From: an uncultured bacterium
GTDB lineage: Bacteria; Cyanobacteriota; Vampirovibrionia; Gastranaerophilales; Gastranaerophilaceae
NCBI GenBank assembly: GCA_905215335.1
Contig: CAJMPQ010000005.1
Span: 1-64,000 of the forward strand
Direction: 5' to 3'
DNA length: 64,000 nt
Both the position numbers and the translations under genes were made by a program. Of the stretch, positions 43,871 to 52,601 are shown one piece after another (the stretch's first letter is position 1; every line of letters begins with the position of its first letter). The notes below the pieces were generated by a model. The model was not told the DNA's origin, searched no databases, and worked only from the letters and a program-made list of their open reading frames with translations.

Positions 43871-45178
43871 TTATGCAATTTCACTATTTCCGTTATCTTT
43901 TGTTGGCAACTGAACTACTTCAGCATTTTTACGATTTTTAACCATTTCAGCTGTAACAACAAACTTCTCGATATTTTCTTTTGTAGGAACATCATACATA
44001 ACATCAAGCATAATTTCTTCTACAATAGAACGTAATGCACGAGCCCCAGTTTTACGTTTAATAGCTTCTTTTGCAATTAAATCAACTGCCTCAGGTTCAA
44101 ATTCTAAATCAACACCATCCATTTTTAATAATGCTTGATATTGTTTTAGAACAGCATTCTTAGGTTCAGTTAAAATCATTTTTAATGTTTTTTCATTTAA
44201 TTGATCTAAAACTGCATATACAGGAACTCGACCAATAAATTCAGGAATCAAACCGAATTTTAACAAATCTTCAGGTTGTAATTTCTTTAACAATCTTACT
44301 GCATTTGCTTCTTTTTCAGCTTGAGACATTGGAGCTTTAGCGCCGAATCCAACAGAATTACCTTCACCTGCTCTTGCATCAACAATTTTTTCCAAACCAA
44401 CAAAAGCACCACCAACGATAAATAAGATATTACTTGTATCAATTTCAATAAATTCTTGATGTGGATGTTTTCTACCGCCTTGAGGTGGAACATGAGCTAC
44501 TGTACCTTCAATCATTTTTAATAATGCCTGTTGTACACCTTCTCCTGATACATCTCTTGTAATAGAAGTATTTTCACTTTTTCTAGAAATTTTATCGATT
44601 TCATCGATATAAATAATACCGCGTTCAGCTTTAGATGAATCAAATTCTGCATTTTGGTAAAGACGAAGAAGTATATTTTCTACGTCATCACCTACATAAC
44701 CTGCTTCGGTTAATGTAGTAGCATCTGCAACCGCAAAAGGAACATCCAACATTTTAGCTAAAGTTTGCGCCAATAATGTTTTACCAGAACCTGTTGGACC
44801 AACTAACAATATATTAGACTTTTGGATTTCAACAGAATCTTTTGAAGTTTCTTTATTGTGTTTTAATCTTTTATAGTGATTATATACAGCTACAGACAAT
44901 ACTTTTTTCGCATCATCCTGACCTACAATATATTGATCTAAATATTCTTTAATTTCATGTGGTTTTGGAATCGGCTTTTCAGCTTTTTCCAAATTTTCAC
45001 CTTCAGTAGAACCTTCTTTTTCTTTAGCTTCGAAAAACTCTTCATCAAGAATTTCATTACAAAGTTCTACACATTCATCGCAGATATATACTTCAGGACC
45101 AGCAATTAATTTTTTTACCTGATCTTGAGTCTTTCCACAAAAAGAACATTTTAATTTATCATCATCATGCTTTGGCAT
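43871..45178 (-). CDS. clpX: ClpX, ATPase subunit of the ClpXP protease
   Basis: 435 residues. The N-terminal zinc domain has CSFCGK and CDECVELC (four Cys, about 11-43). The AAA+ module carries Walker A GPTGSGKT near 129 and Walker B YIDEIDKI near 200, plus sensor regions and the IGF-like pore and ClpP-docking segment VGFGAKAP near 283. It unfolds substrates and feeds them to ClpP. The ATG follows GGAGA; clpP lies 18 bases upstream, so they form one operon with tig. Confidence 0.97.
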   Translation of the reverse strand: MPKHDDDKLKCSFCGKTQDQVKKLIAGPEVYICDECVELCNEILDEEFFEAKEKEGSTEGENLEKAEKPIPKPHEIKEYLDQYIVGQDDAKKVLSVAVYNHYKRLKHNKETSKDSVEIQKSNILLVGPTGSGKTLLAQTLAKMLDVPFAVADATTLTEAGYVGDDVENILLRLYQNAEFDSSKAERGIIYIDEIDKISRKSENTSITRDVSGEGVQQALLKMIEGTVAHVPPQGGRKHPHQEFIEIDTSNILFIVGGAFVGLEKIVDARAGEGNSVGFGAKAPMSQAEKEANAVRLLKKLQPEDLLKFGLIPEFIGRVPVYAVLDQLNEKTLKMILTEPKNAVLKQYQALLKMDGVDLEFEPEAVDLIAKEAIKRKTGARALRSIVEEIMLDVMYDVPTKENIEKFVVTAEMVKNRKNAEVVQLPTKDNGNSEIA

Positions 45179-45196
45179 TTAAAAATATCTCCAATT

Positions 45197-45787
45197 TTAT
45201 TTAATAATATCGCGAGAAATAACCTTGTCAATCATACCATATTCAAGAGCTTCTTGAGGAGTCATGATATAATCTCTATCTGTATCCTTTTCAATTTTCT
45301 TGATAGATTGACCAGTATTGCTAGCTAAAATTTCATTCAAAGATTTTTTAATTCTGATAATTTCAGCAGCTTGAATTTCAATATCAGTAGCCTGACCTTG
45401 AGCGCCACCTAATGGTTGGTGAATTAAAACTCTTGAATGAGGTAATGCCATTCTCTTACCTTTTGTTCCTGAAGAAAGTAGGAATGCACCCATAGAAGCT
45501 GCTTGGCCTAAACAAATAGTAGAAACATCAGCTCTAATGTGTTGCATAGTATCATAAATTGCAAAACCTGCAGTTACGCTACCACCAGGGCTATTAATAT
45601 ATAACATAATATCCTTTTCAGGATTTTCACTATCTAATAATAACAATTGAGCAACAACCAAGTTTGCTACCATATCATCAATAGCTGTTCCTAAAAAGAT
45701 AATTCTTTCTCTCAATAATCTTGAGAAGATATCGAATGATCTTTCGCCACGACTTGATTGTTCTACAACTACAGGTACAAAACTCAT
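45197..45787 (-). CDS. clpP: ClpP protease subunit
   Basis: 196 residues, the normal size. Catalytic Ser is in GQAASMGAFLLSSG (about 95-108), His is in LPHSRVLIHQPLGG (about 115-128), and the Asp is in the C-terminal EKDTDRDY stretch. It forms the tetradecameric proteolytic barrel that works with ClpX. AAAGGGAA precedes the ATG. It sits between tig and clpX, the classical order in many bacteria. No propeptide of note. Confidence 0.97.
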   Translation of the reverse strand: MSFVPVVVEQSSRGERSFDIFSRLLRERIIFLGTAIDDMVANLVVAQLLLLDSENPEKDIMLYINSPGGSVTAGFAIYDTMQHIRADVSTICLGQAASMGAFLLSSGTKGKRMALPHSRVLIHQPLGGAQGQATDIEIQAAEIIRIKKSLNEILASNTGQSIKKIEKDTDRDYIMTPQEALEYGMIDKVISRDIIK

Positions 45788-45830
45788 GATTTAATTCCCT
45801 TTCTTATTTTAACATTATACTTATATTCAA

Positions 45831-47159
45831 TTAAGCTTCAACAGCTTCTTTATCAGCTTGAACTTCTACATATTCAATTTTGTTATTGTCTACTAAGAAT
45901 GTTCTAACTTTATCATTAACGATTTGTTGAGATAAAGAAGTTAAGAAGTCAGGATTTTGACCAAATTGTTTTAACATTTCTTCTGGTCCTACTCCATAAA
46001 CTGAAGCCATTTGAGAAAGTTTTTCAGAGAAATCAGACTGTTCTACTGAAATTTTTTCTTCTTTAGAAATTTTATCAATGATTAAAGAATTGATAATTCT
46101 AACTTTTGCATCTTCTGCTAAAGTTTTATTAAATTCTTCTTCATTACCTTGAGATTTGATGAATGTATCCCAATCCATACCTTGATATGCTAATCTTTGT
46201 TGATATTCAGCTTTCAAAGAAGCAACTTCTCTATCAATCATTCTTTGAGGAACTTGAATTTCTGTTGAATCAACTACTGATTTAAATACAGCAGCTTCTG
46301 CAGCAGACTTTTTCAAGCTTTCTCTTTGGTGATCGATATAATCTTGAATATCTGCTTTTAACTCATCAACTGTTGAAAATCTGCTAGATTTTTTAACAAA
46401 TTCATCATTTAATTCAGGTAAAACTCTTTGCTTAATTTCGTTCAATTTAATTGCGAAAGTTGCAGGTTGACCTTTTAATTTTTCATCATGGTAATCAGCT
46501 GGGAAAGTTACTTGAATATCAAATTCATCTTTAATATTATGACCAACTAACTGTTCAGCAAATCCTGGAATAAAGTTAGAATGAGCTAAATCTAAAGAAT
46601 AACCTTTAGCTGAACCGCCTTGGATTTTTTCACCATTGCAAGTACCATCAAAATCAAATACAACAGTATCAGTTTCGCAAGATGGTCTGTCTAAAACTAA
46701 TTCCATTGAAGCATGTTGAGTTAAGAAACCTTCTAATGCTTTATCAAAAGCCTTGTCATCTTTTGTTGGAATTTCAACTTTTAAATCTAAGTCTTTATAA
46801 GCGCCTAATTTAACTTCAGGTCTGATTTCAACTTCAAAATTAACTTCTAAATCTTTACCTAATTCAAACTTATAATCAGTGATAGCAGGTTGAGAAATAA
46901 CATCTAATTTATTATCATAAATAGCTTGACCAATATGTTTAGGTAACAAAATATCTAAAGCTTCTTGTTGAATTCTATCAACACCAACGTGTCTTTCAAT
47001 AACAGCTTTTGGAGCTTTACCTTTTCTAAAACCATCAATATTGATGTGTTGAGCAATACGGTTAACTGCAGAATTGTAAGCAGAAGTTGCTTCATTAGCT
47101 GGTATAACCATATTTAAAGTTACTAAATTGTCTTGTCTTTGAACTAATGTTGATTTCAT
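45831..47159 (-). CDS. tig: Trigger factor
   Basis: 442 residues. The ribosome-binding N-domain has the GFRKGKAPKAVIE signature near 42-54. A PPIase FKBP-like domain is seen around 155-245 (DTVVFDFDGTCNGEK, FIPGFAEQLVGH), followed by the helical C-domain ending in an acidic tail. It is the ribosome-associated chaperone that meets nascent chains. AAAGGATATTG precedes the ATG. It is the first gene of tig-clpP-clpX. Confidence 0.96.
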   Translation of the reverse strand: MKSTLVQRQDNLVTLNMVIPANEATSAYNSAVNRIAQHINIDGFRKGKAPKAVIERHVGVDRIQQEALDILLPKHIGQAIYDNKLDVISQPAITDYKFELGKDLEVNFEVEIRPEVKLGAYKDLDLKVEIPTKDDKAFDKALEGFLTQHASMELVLDRPSCETDTVVFDFDGTCNGEKIQGGSAKGYSLDLAHSNFIPGFAEQLVGHNIKDEFDIQVTFPADYHDEKLKGQPATFAIKLNEIKQRVLPELNDEFVKKSSRFSTVDELKADIQDYIDHQRESLKKSAAEAAVFKSVVDSTEIQVPQRMIDREVASLKAEYQQRLAYQGMDWDTFIKSQGNEEEFNKTLAEDAKVRIINSLIIDKISKEEKISVEQSDFSEKLSQMASVYGVGPEEMLKQFGQNPDFLTSLSQQIVNDKVRTFLVDNNKIEYVEVQADKEAVEA

Positions 47160-47201
47160 TTTTCAATATCCTTTTTATTCTTATTACATGTATCTTTCCA
47201 A

Positions 47202-47229
47202 ATTTTACCGCAAAAAATAATAAAATCAA
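47202..47229 (-). promoter_or_regulatory. Candidate tig operon promoter
   Basis: On the minus strand TTGATT (47224-47229) and TAAAAT (47202-47207) are separated by 16 bases, about 40 bases upstream of tig. Confidence 0.4.
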
Positions 47230-47288
47230 CTCGTAAGAAAGGACTATATCTTGCCAAACCGCATTACTCCACAATTATTAACAAACGG

Positions 47289-47317
47289 TTGCACTTAAAA
47301 TGTATTTATGATTAAAT
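47289..47317 (+). promoter_or_regulatory. Candidate rpsP promoter
   Basis: TTGCAC (47289-47294) and TTAAAT (47312-47317) are separated by 17 bases, leaving a leader of about 95 bases before rpsP. The -10 match is only moderate. Confidence 0.35.
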
Positions 47318-47419
47318 TTAAGTACAGTTAGGTAATTCCTCTTTAACCTAGCTCAGGTAAATCAACAAGCGGCGGTTGAAATACCGATAAGATACAAGTA
47401 AAAAAAGAAGGAAACAAAA

Positions 47420-47788
47420 ATGTTAAAAATTAGATTAAAAAGATTAGGTGCTAAAAAAGCTCCAACATACAGAATTATTGTTATCAACTCAACAACAAAA
47501 AGAGAAGGTAGACCAATTCAAGAATTAGGTCACTATAATCCAAAAACTAAAGTTATGAAATTAGACAAAGCTTCTGCTTTAGAATGGATTTCTAAAGGTG
47601 CTCAACCTACTGAAACTGTTGCTTACTTAATTAAAAACTGCAACGAAGACGGTACTTTGAATTATGTAAAAAAAGAAACAGTTAAACTTTCTAAAAAAGC
47701 ATTAGCTAAAAAACAAGCTGAAGAAGAAGCTGCTAAAGCAGCAGCAGAAGCAGCAGCTCAAGCTGAAGAAGCTCCAGCTGAAGCATAA
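47420..47788 (+). CDS. rpsP: 30S ribosomal protein S16
   Basis: 122 residues. The S16 core (about 1-80) starts LKIRLKRLGAKKAPTYRI and includes REGRPIQELGHYNPKTK. The C-terminus has an Ala/Glu/Lys-rich extension (about 85-122) beyond the usual 80-90 residues; such tails occur in several phyla. AGAAGGA is well placed before the ATG. It is a single-gene unit; rimM, trmD and rplS, its common partners, are not downstream. Confidence 0.97.
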   Translation: MLKIRLKRLGAKKAPTYRIIVINSTTKREGRPIQELGHYNPKTKVMKLDKASALEWISKGAQPTETVAYLIKNCNEDGTLNYVKKETVKLSKKALAKKQAEEEAAKAAAEAAAQAEEAPAEA

Positions 47789-47810
47789 TTCTAATAAAAA
47801 TTTACAAATA

Positions 47811-47846
47811 AAAAAGAGTCTTTTAAAATTAAAAGACTCTTTTTTA
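47811..47846. terminator. Bidirectional intrinsic terminator
   Basis: A fourteen-pair stem AAAAAGAGTCTTTT/AAAAGACTCTTTTT with a six-base loop, between converging rpsP and the response regulator. Confidence 0.85.
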
Positions 47847-47873
47847 TTATCTTATAAAAATTTAAAGCTTAAA

Positions 47874-48575
47874 TTATTCAATATTTAACTTGTAACCGCC
47901 ACCGTAAATTGTTTCTATATATTTTTTACCATTTGAAATCTTATCAATCTTAGTTCTCAAATGTCTTATGTGTACCCTAATTGTCTCAATATCATCATCC
48001 GGAGAATAACCCCAAATATCTTTCAACAGCTGAGCTGATGAAACCATATTTCCATGATTTTGAAACAATAAATTAAATATATCAAATTCAATTGGTGTTA
48101 ATTTAACCTGTTTATCACCTATTTTAACGCTATACAACTCAGGTAACAATGTTATTTCACCTAGAGTTAATAAATCTCTTGTTGAGGCCGAAACAGGAAT
48201 TTGATTGGTTCTTTTTAATAATGCTCTAACCCTAACTAATAACTCTTCAACCTCAAATGGTTTTACGAGATAATCATCAACACCAATATTGAATCCGTTA
48301 ACTTTATCATTAAGCTGTGACAAAGCGGTTAACATAATAATTGGAATATCCTTTGTTGCATCATTCTGACGAATACGCTTCGCTACTGTAAATCCATCAA
48401 CATCAGGCATCATTACATCCAAAACAACAAGCGATGGTAATTCTTGCTTTACTAAAGCAAACCCTTTAACACCATCATAAGCTTGTAAAACTTTATAACC
48501 TGCCAACTCTAAATTTACCTTAACGAGTTCATTAATTGCTAAATCATCATCTATAACTAAAATCTTATTATTCAT
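47874..48575 (-). CDS. OmpR/PhoB-family response regulator (orphan)
   Basis: 233 residues. The receiver domain has the acidic pocket DDD at 7-9, the phospho-acceptor Asp in VVLDVMMPDVDG near 54, and Lys in DYLVKPF near 106. The winged-helix DNA-binding domain (about 135-233) shows LTPIEFDIFNLLF and the recognition-helix stretch IETIRVHIRHLRTKI, ending YGGGYKL. No sensor kinase is adjacent. It should be a transcription factor; targets cannot be read here. Cyanobacterial RpaB/RpaA-like regulators belong to the same family, but I cannot assign it to one. Confidence 0.92.
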   Translation of the reverse strand: MNNKILVIDDDLAINELVKVNLELAGYKVLQAYDGVKGFALVKQELPSLVVLDVMMPDVDGFTVAKRIRQNDATKDIPIIMLTALSQLNDKVNGFNIGVDDYLVKPFEVEELLVRVRALLKRTNQIPVSASTRDLLTLGEITLLPELYSVKIGDKQVKLTPIEFDIFNLLFQNHGNMVSSAQLLKDIWGYSPDDDIETIRVHIRHLRTKIDKISNGKKYIETIYGGGYKLNIE

Positions 48576-48788
48576 ACCGCAATTCTATACTAAAAGAGAT
48601 AAAAATAACATAGGATTAATAAAACTTAATAATTAAAAAGTGTTGGAAAGTGTACTATAAGTGTAGTTATGACGATTATTGAAAATTCCAGCACAATAAA
48701 AAATAATAAAAACTAACAAAAAAAAAAGTTTTTATTATATTATTTAGTAGTGTGGTAAATATACATTTATAATAAGGAGATAAATAAA

Positions 48789-49244
48789 TTGACAGATTCA
48801 CCTTTAGAGATGTTACAATTCAACTCAGAAGCAGAAGAAATCCATTTAGGACAACACGTATTAGCTGAGTTTTTTGAATGTGACCCTAATACTTTGAACA
48901 GCTTAGACAAAGTTGAAAAATACATGGTAGATTCAGCTCTTGAATGTGGAGCTACAATCGTACAAAAATGTTTTCATATGTTTAGCCCGTACGGAGTTTC
49001 AGGTGTAGTAATTATTGCAGAGAGCCATTTAGCTATTCATACTTGGCCAGAATTAGGATATGCTGCAGTGGATTTATTTACTTGCGGTTCTAAATGCGAT
49101 CCTAAAGTTGCTTATGAATTTCTAAAAAATAAATTTAGCTCAAAAAGAGCAAGCTTCACTGAACTAAAAAGAGGTATAATTTCAAAAGAAACTATGAAAG
49201 TTTTAGAAAAACCTTTTGAAATTATGGAACAAATTGAAAGCTAA
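48789..49244 (+). CDS. speD: S-adenosylmethionine decarboxylase proenzyme (SpeH type)
   Basis: 151 residues with a TTG start; AAGGAG at 48775-48780 gives eight-base spacing. The small bacterial form cleaves itself between Glu78 and Ser79 in ESHLAIHTW, making the pyruvoyl group from Ser79. His84 and the Cys99 region VDLFTCG complete the active site. An N-terminal extension of about 18 residues precedes the usual HLGQH start. It makes decarboxylated SAM for spermidine synthesis. No speE is adjacent; a distant decarboxylase-like gene at 59747-60784 may be in the same pathway. Confidence 0.95.
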   Translation: MTDSPLEMLQFNSEAEEIHLGQHVLAEFFECDPNTLNSLDKVEKYMVDSALECGATIVQKCFHMFSPYGVSGVVIIAESHLAIHTWPELGYAAVDLFTCGSKCDPKVAYEFLKNKFSSKRASFTELKRGIISKETMKVLEKPFEIMEQIES

Positions 49245-49292
49245 TAATATTTTAAATTTAATAAATATAACCAAAAGATAATTTACACAAAG

Positions 49293-49330
49293 AGCCTGAG
49301 TAGAGAGTAAACCTATCTAGTCAGGCTTTT
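49293..49330 (+). terminator. speD terminator
   Basis: Outer stem AGCCTGA/TCAGGCT with a partly paired inner helix (TAGA/TCTA), followed by TTTT on the + strand. Confidence 0.6.
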
Positions 49331-49361
49331 ATAACTAAAAGAAACTTAAAAGGAGAAAAAA

Positions 49362-49592
49362 ATGAAAGTTGCACAAGTATTACCTCAAACATCACTAATC
49401 GAACGTAAAGTAGCTGAAAAAGCAAGAACTGCATTAGATATAGCTAAAGAATTAAACTTAAAACCAATTCCAATGTCAGACAACATTGCAGAAGCTTTAA
49501 AAATTAAATCTAATAATGGTTATTATTTCGATGGTAAAACACCAACAGGTTCTATCGAAAATCCATCTAATGTAATTGATTTTATTGTTTAA
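49362..49592 (+). CDS. Small protein of unknown function
   Basis: 76 residues. An N-terminal Ala/Leu-rich helix (about 12-32) precedes a basic and polar second half with NNGYYFDGK and PSNVIDF. No signal peptide, Cys or known motif. A strong AAAAGGAG upstream makes it a real gene. It lies between the speD terminator and the converging nnrD gene, only two bases from the latter's end. I do not recognise it. Confidence 0.7.
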   Translation: MKVAQVLPQTSLIERKVAEKARTALDIAKELNLKPIPMSDNIAEALKIKSNNGYYFDGKTPTGSIENPSNVIDFIV

Positions 49593-49593
49593 T

Positions 49594-50409
49594 TTAATTA
49601 TAAGATTTAATAGCATAAGGAATGTAGCTTATCAAATCTTCTGCCATAACAGAATATTCGGTAAGCTCTTCTTTTGCCAAATCGCCAGATAATCCATGCA
49701 AATAAACACCCAAAACTGCAGCTTCAAATAAATCCATTTTTTGAGCTACCAAACCTGAAATCATGCCAGCAAGAACATCTCCAGAACCGGCCTTAGCCAT
49801 TGAATTATTACCAGTAGTATTTGTATACATCCTACCATCAGGTGAAATCACAATTGTTCTATGCGTCTTCAATACAGTAATAGCATTATATAACTTAGCT
49901 ATCTTTAAAGCACTCTCATCTACATTGGATAATACTTCATCTAGCTCACAATCCAACAATCTTGCAGCTTCTTTTGGATGCGGAGTTAGTATCACATTAG
50001 ATAAATTTCTACCTGTTAAAATTTCTGGCATTGTAGATAATATATTTAAACCATCAGCATCTATAATTAAAGGCTTATCCACAGAATGATTTGCTATAAC
50101 TGTTTTAAAAATATCAACAGCATAAGAATTTTGAGATATTCCACAACCAATTTCTACCACATCAGAACTTTCTAAATGATTTAACAACTCTGAAATCGGA
50201 ACAAAAACTATATTCTGAGTCTGAGCCGCAACTGCAGAAATTACTCGCTCAGTAGAGCATAAAAAACAATATCCACAACCTATTTTTAAAGCTGAAACAC
50301 TTGATAAATATGCAGCTCCTGGCATATAGTCAGAACCTGCAATATTTAAAACTTTACCATAAGTAGCTTTATTTGAATTCTCAAATCTATTTGGTAGTTT
50401 ATAATCCAT
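49594..50409 (-). CDS. nnrD: ADP-dependent NAD(P)H-hydrate dehydratase (standalone)
   Basis: About 271 residues from the ATG at 50409 (11-base overlap with trmL); TTG at 50433 and ATG at 50427 are alternatives. The ribokinase-fold core carries AGSDYMPGAAYL near 24, GCGYCFLCS near 45, LTPHPKEAARLL near 149 and the catalytic AKAGSGDVLAGMI near 205. It repairs hydrated NAD(P)H using ADP. The NnrE epimerase domain, fused in many bacteria, is absent, as no other N-terminal domain precedes it. It is the last gene of the long minus-strand unit. Confidence 0.92.
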   Translation of the reverse strand: MDYKLPNRFENSNKATYGKVLNIAGSDYMPGAAYLSSVSALKIGCGYCFLCSTERVISAVAAQTQNIVFVPISELLNHLESSDVVEIGCGISQNSYAVDIFKTVIANHSVDKPLIIDADGLNILSTMPEILTGRNLSNVILTPHPKEAARLLDCELDEVLSNVDESALKIAKLYNAITVLKTHRTIVISPDGRMYTNTTGNNSMAKAGSGDVLAGMISGLVAQKMDLFEAAVLGVYLHGLSGDLAKEELTEYSVMAEDLISYIPYAIKSYN

Positions 50410-50848
50410 TTTGACGAATTGCCTCATAAGCAACTATTGCTACAGAATTTGATAAATTTAAACTTCTTTGACCCGGTAACATTGGAATAGTTCTTGCATG
50501 AGAATCTTTAACATATTTATCAGGTAAACCTCGAGTCTCGGGACCAAAAACTATAAAATCACCATCTTTAAATTCTATATCAGTATATAATTTATCAGTT
50601 TTTGTTGTTAAATAATAAAATGTTCCATCAGGAAATTCATTATACAACTCGTCCATAGACTCTAGTTTATGAAGATCTACACTTTCCCAATAATCTAAAC
50701 CAGCTCTTTTAGTATACTTACTAGTTAAAGAAAAACCTAACTTACCTATAAGGTACAAACTAGCTCCAGTACAAGCACATAATCTAGCTATATTACCAGT
50801 ATTTTGTGGAATTTCAGGTTCATACAATACAATATTTAACTTTGCCAT
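50399..50848 (-). CDS. trmL: tRNA (cytidine/uridine-34-2'-O)-methyltransferase TrmL
   Basis: 149 residues, a SPOUT-fold enzyme of the usual length. It starts LNIVLYEPEIPQNTGNIARLCA and has FVFGPETRGLP-type sequence (VFGPETRGLP near 100) and the knot segment PMLPGQRSLNLSNSVAIVAYEAIRQ at the end, read in parts. It methylates the wobble ribose of tRNA-Leu. GAGG is well placed before the ATG. It overlaps nnrD and follows the CDP-alcohol transferase by 21 bases. Confidence 0.95.
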   Translation of the reverse strand: MAKLNIVLYEPEIPQNTGNIARLCACTGASLYLIGKLGFSLTSKYTKRAGLDYWESVDLHKLESMDELYNEFPDGTFYYLTTKTDKLYTDIEFKDGDFIVFGPETRGLPDKYVKDSHARTIPMLPGQRSLNLSNSVAIVAYEAIRQNGL

Positions 50849-50869
50849 ATTTCGTGCCTCTAAACAAAA

Positions 50870-51481
50870 TTATTTATTAAATAGCTTACCACTTTCTGCA
50901 ACTACAGGTATTGCTCTAACAACGCAGAATATAATTGCAATCCAAGCTAAAATAATAGCAACTAAATCTGTAGGTTTCGCAATATTTGGATCTAATCCAG
51001 GAATTGATGAGAAAATTAACAATACAAAAGCTGCAACTTTTGCGACTGCGTAACTTATTCTCATAAATTTGGAAGCACAAATAAACTTACCCCAAGCGGT
51101 TGATTGCATAGATTTATCACCAAAAGCAGTCATCCCTTTAGATAAAGCAACACTACGAATACCATCTGTTGTAAAAGCTCTTGCTACACAAATCAAAGGG
51201 AATAATATATTTATCCATCCCAAAACAGCAAAAGCAATCCAGTAAGAAGCTTCTACAATTCTATCACCCATAATATCTAACACTGAACCAAGTTCAGATG
51301 ATTGATTATATTTTCTTGCGATATAACCATCTACACCATCCATAATAAAGGCAATTATTGTAAGAATTAATGCCCAAATATATGAAACGTTTGTTTGATC
51401 AAACAATAAACCAATAGCAACAAAAGCTACAAATACACGGCTTATTGACACAATATTAGCTGTATTATTTTTAATATCCAT
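50870..51481 (-). CDS. CDP-alcohol phosphatidyltransferase
   Basis: 203 residues with about five membrane helices. The class signature DGxxAR...GxxxDxxxD is present as MDGVDGYIARKYNQSSELG then SVLDIMGDR (about 47-74). PgsA-like enzymes join CDP-diacylglycerol to glycerol-3-phosphate, but inositol or other alcohols are possible acceptors. AAGGA is well placed. The gene is inside the long minus-strand envelope unit, 20 bases after the Gfo/Idh gene. This neighbourhood fits a role in phospholipid or phospho-polyol synthesis. Confidence 0.88.
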   Translation of the reverse strand: MDIKNNTANIVSISRVFVAFVAIGLLFDQTNVSYIWALILTIIAFIMDGVDGYIARKYNQSSELGSVLDIMGDRIVEASYWIAFAVLGWINILFPLICVARAFTTDGIRSVALSKGMTAFGDKSMQSTAWGKFICASKFMRISYAVAKVAAFVLLIFSSIPGLDPNIAKPTDLVAIILAWIAIIFCVVRAIPVVAESGKLFNK

Positions 51482-51501
51482 AAATTTCCAATGTCCTTCT
51501 A

Positions 51502-52503
51502 CTATTTTTTCTTTGATCTTGATAATGCAAAATTAACTTCATCAAGATTTTTTCTTCTATCCCCAAGCATAATTTTTTCAGCTTGTTCCAAAATTTTAGT
51601 AACCATAAAGCCATTATCTCCACTTGAACGAGCTTTTTTACCAGTTTCACAACAACTGATAAAATGTTGACATTCAAGTTTTAATGGTTCAATTTCAAGA
51701 TAATCTAATTGAACATTTTCCATATTTCCGGCTTTAAAGTTATCATAAATAGTTAACTTATGTTCAGGAACAGTATCGTCCAAAATTGCAGTAGCCTTTG
51801 TTCCACGAACAAGTAATTGAACGTGCTTTCTTGGAGTAATCCAACTATCTGAAATTTGACCAACCATTCCACCTTCAAACTCTATTGAAATATGAGTAAT
51901 ATCCATAATATCATTTCTATCAGAAGAACAACCAACTGCAGAAATAACACGAACAGGTTCTTTACCTGTAACATAGCTCATCATTGAAACATCATGAGGA
52001 GCTAAATCCCACATAACACTTCTATCATTTTTGAAGAAATTTACATTCAATCTATCACTTTGAGCATAAACAATATCACCTAATACGCCTTCTTCAATAA
52101 GCATCTTTAAACGATTTACTGCAGGATGGTACAACAACAAATGACCAACCATTAACACAAGTCCCTTTGAATCTGCAACTTCTGTCAAATCTTTAGCTTC
52201 CTGTGCTACTGTAGAAATTGGTTTTTCAACATATACGTGTTTACCAGCTTCCAACATAGCTTTAACAAACTTATAATGAGTATGACTAGGAGTTACAACT
52301 ACAACACCTGTAATTTCTTTACTGTTCAAAATATCATTAAAATCTTTTGTAGTAACAACATCAGGATATTGTTCTTTTACTTTTGCAAGATTTTCTTCAT
52401 CTAAATCACATACCATACCTAAAGCATTAAGGTTATAAAAATTACGAACAATATTTCGTCCCCAAATTCCACAACCTAGCACTGCTATCTTTTGTTCACT
52501 CAT
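51502..52503 (-). CDS. Gfo/Idh/MocA-family NAD(P)-dependent oxidoreductase
   Basis: 333 residues. The N-terminal Rossmann fold starts KIAVLGCGIWGRNIVR. The catalytic motif YVEKPIST lies near 91-98, and WDLAPHDVSMM near 168 supplies the usual HDxD/H-type catalytic His. Substrates in this family are sugars or nucleotide sugars; in this operon I infer an envelope nucleotide-sugar oxidation. AGGGAAA precedes the ATG. A 98-base gap separates it from the glycosyltransferase gene upstream, which may hold a promoter. Confidence 0.9.
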   Translation of the reverse strand: MSEQKIAVLGCGIWGRNIVRNFYNLNALGMVCDLDEENLAKVKEQYPDVVTTKDFNDILNSKEITGVVVVTPSHTHYKFVKAMLEAGKHVYVEKPISTVAQEAKDLTEVADSKGLVLMVGHLLLYHPAVNRLKMLIEEGVLGDIVYAQSDRLNVNFFKNDRSVMWDLAPHDVSMMSYVTGKEPVRVISAVGCSSDRNDIMDITHISIEFEGGMVGQISDSWITPRKHVQLLVRGTKATAILDDTVPEHKLTIYDNFKAGNMENVQLDYLEIEPLKLECQHFISCCETGKKARSSGDNGFMVTKILEQAEKIMLGDRRKNLDEVNFALSRSKKK

Positions 52504-52601
52504 ATTTCCCTAACTTTCTTATAAAATCACTAACTTATTATAATTATAAACTTGAAAATATATTTTGCAAATAGTTAATATACTTTTTACGTTTATTTAA
52601 C

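Noticed and set aside
48768..48773. TATAAT just before speD
   Set aside because: It abuts the ribosome-binding site, so a transcript would have almost no leader; it looks coincidental.
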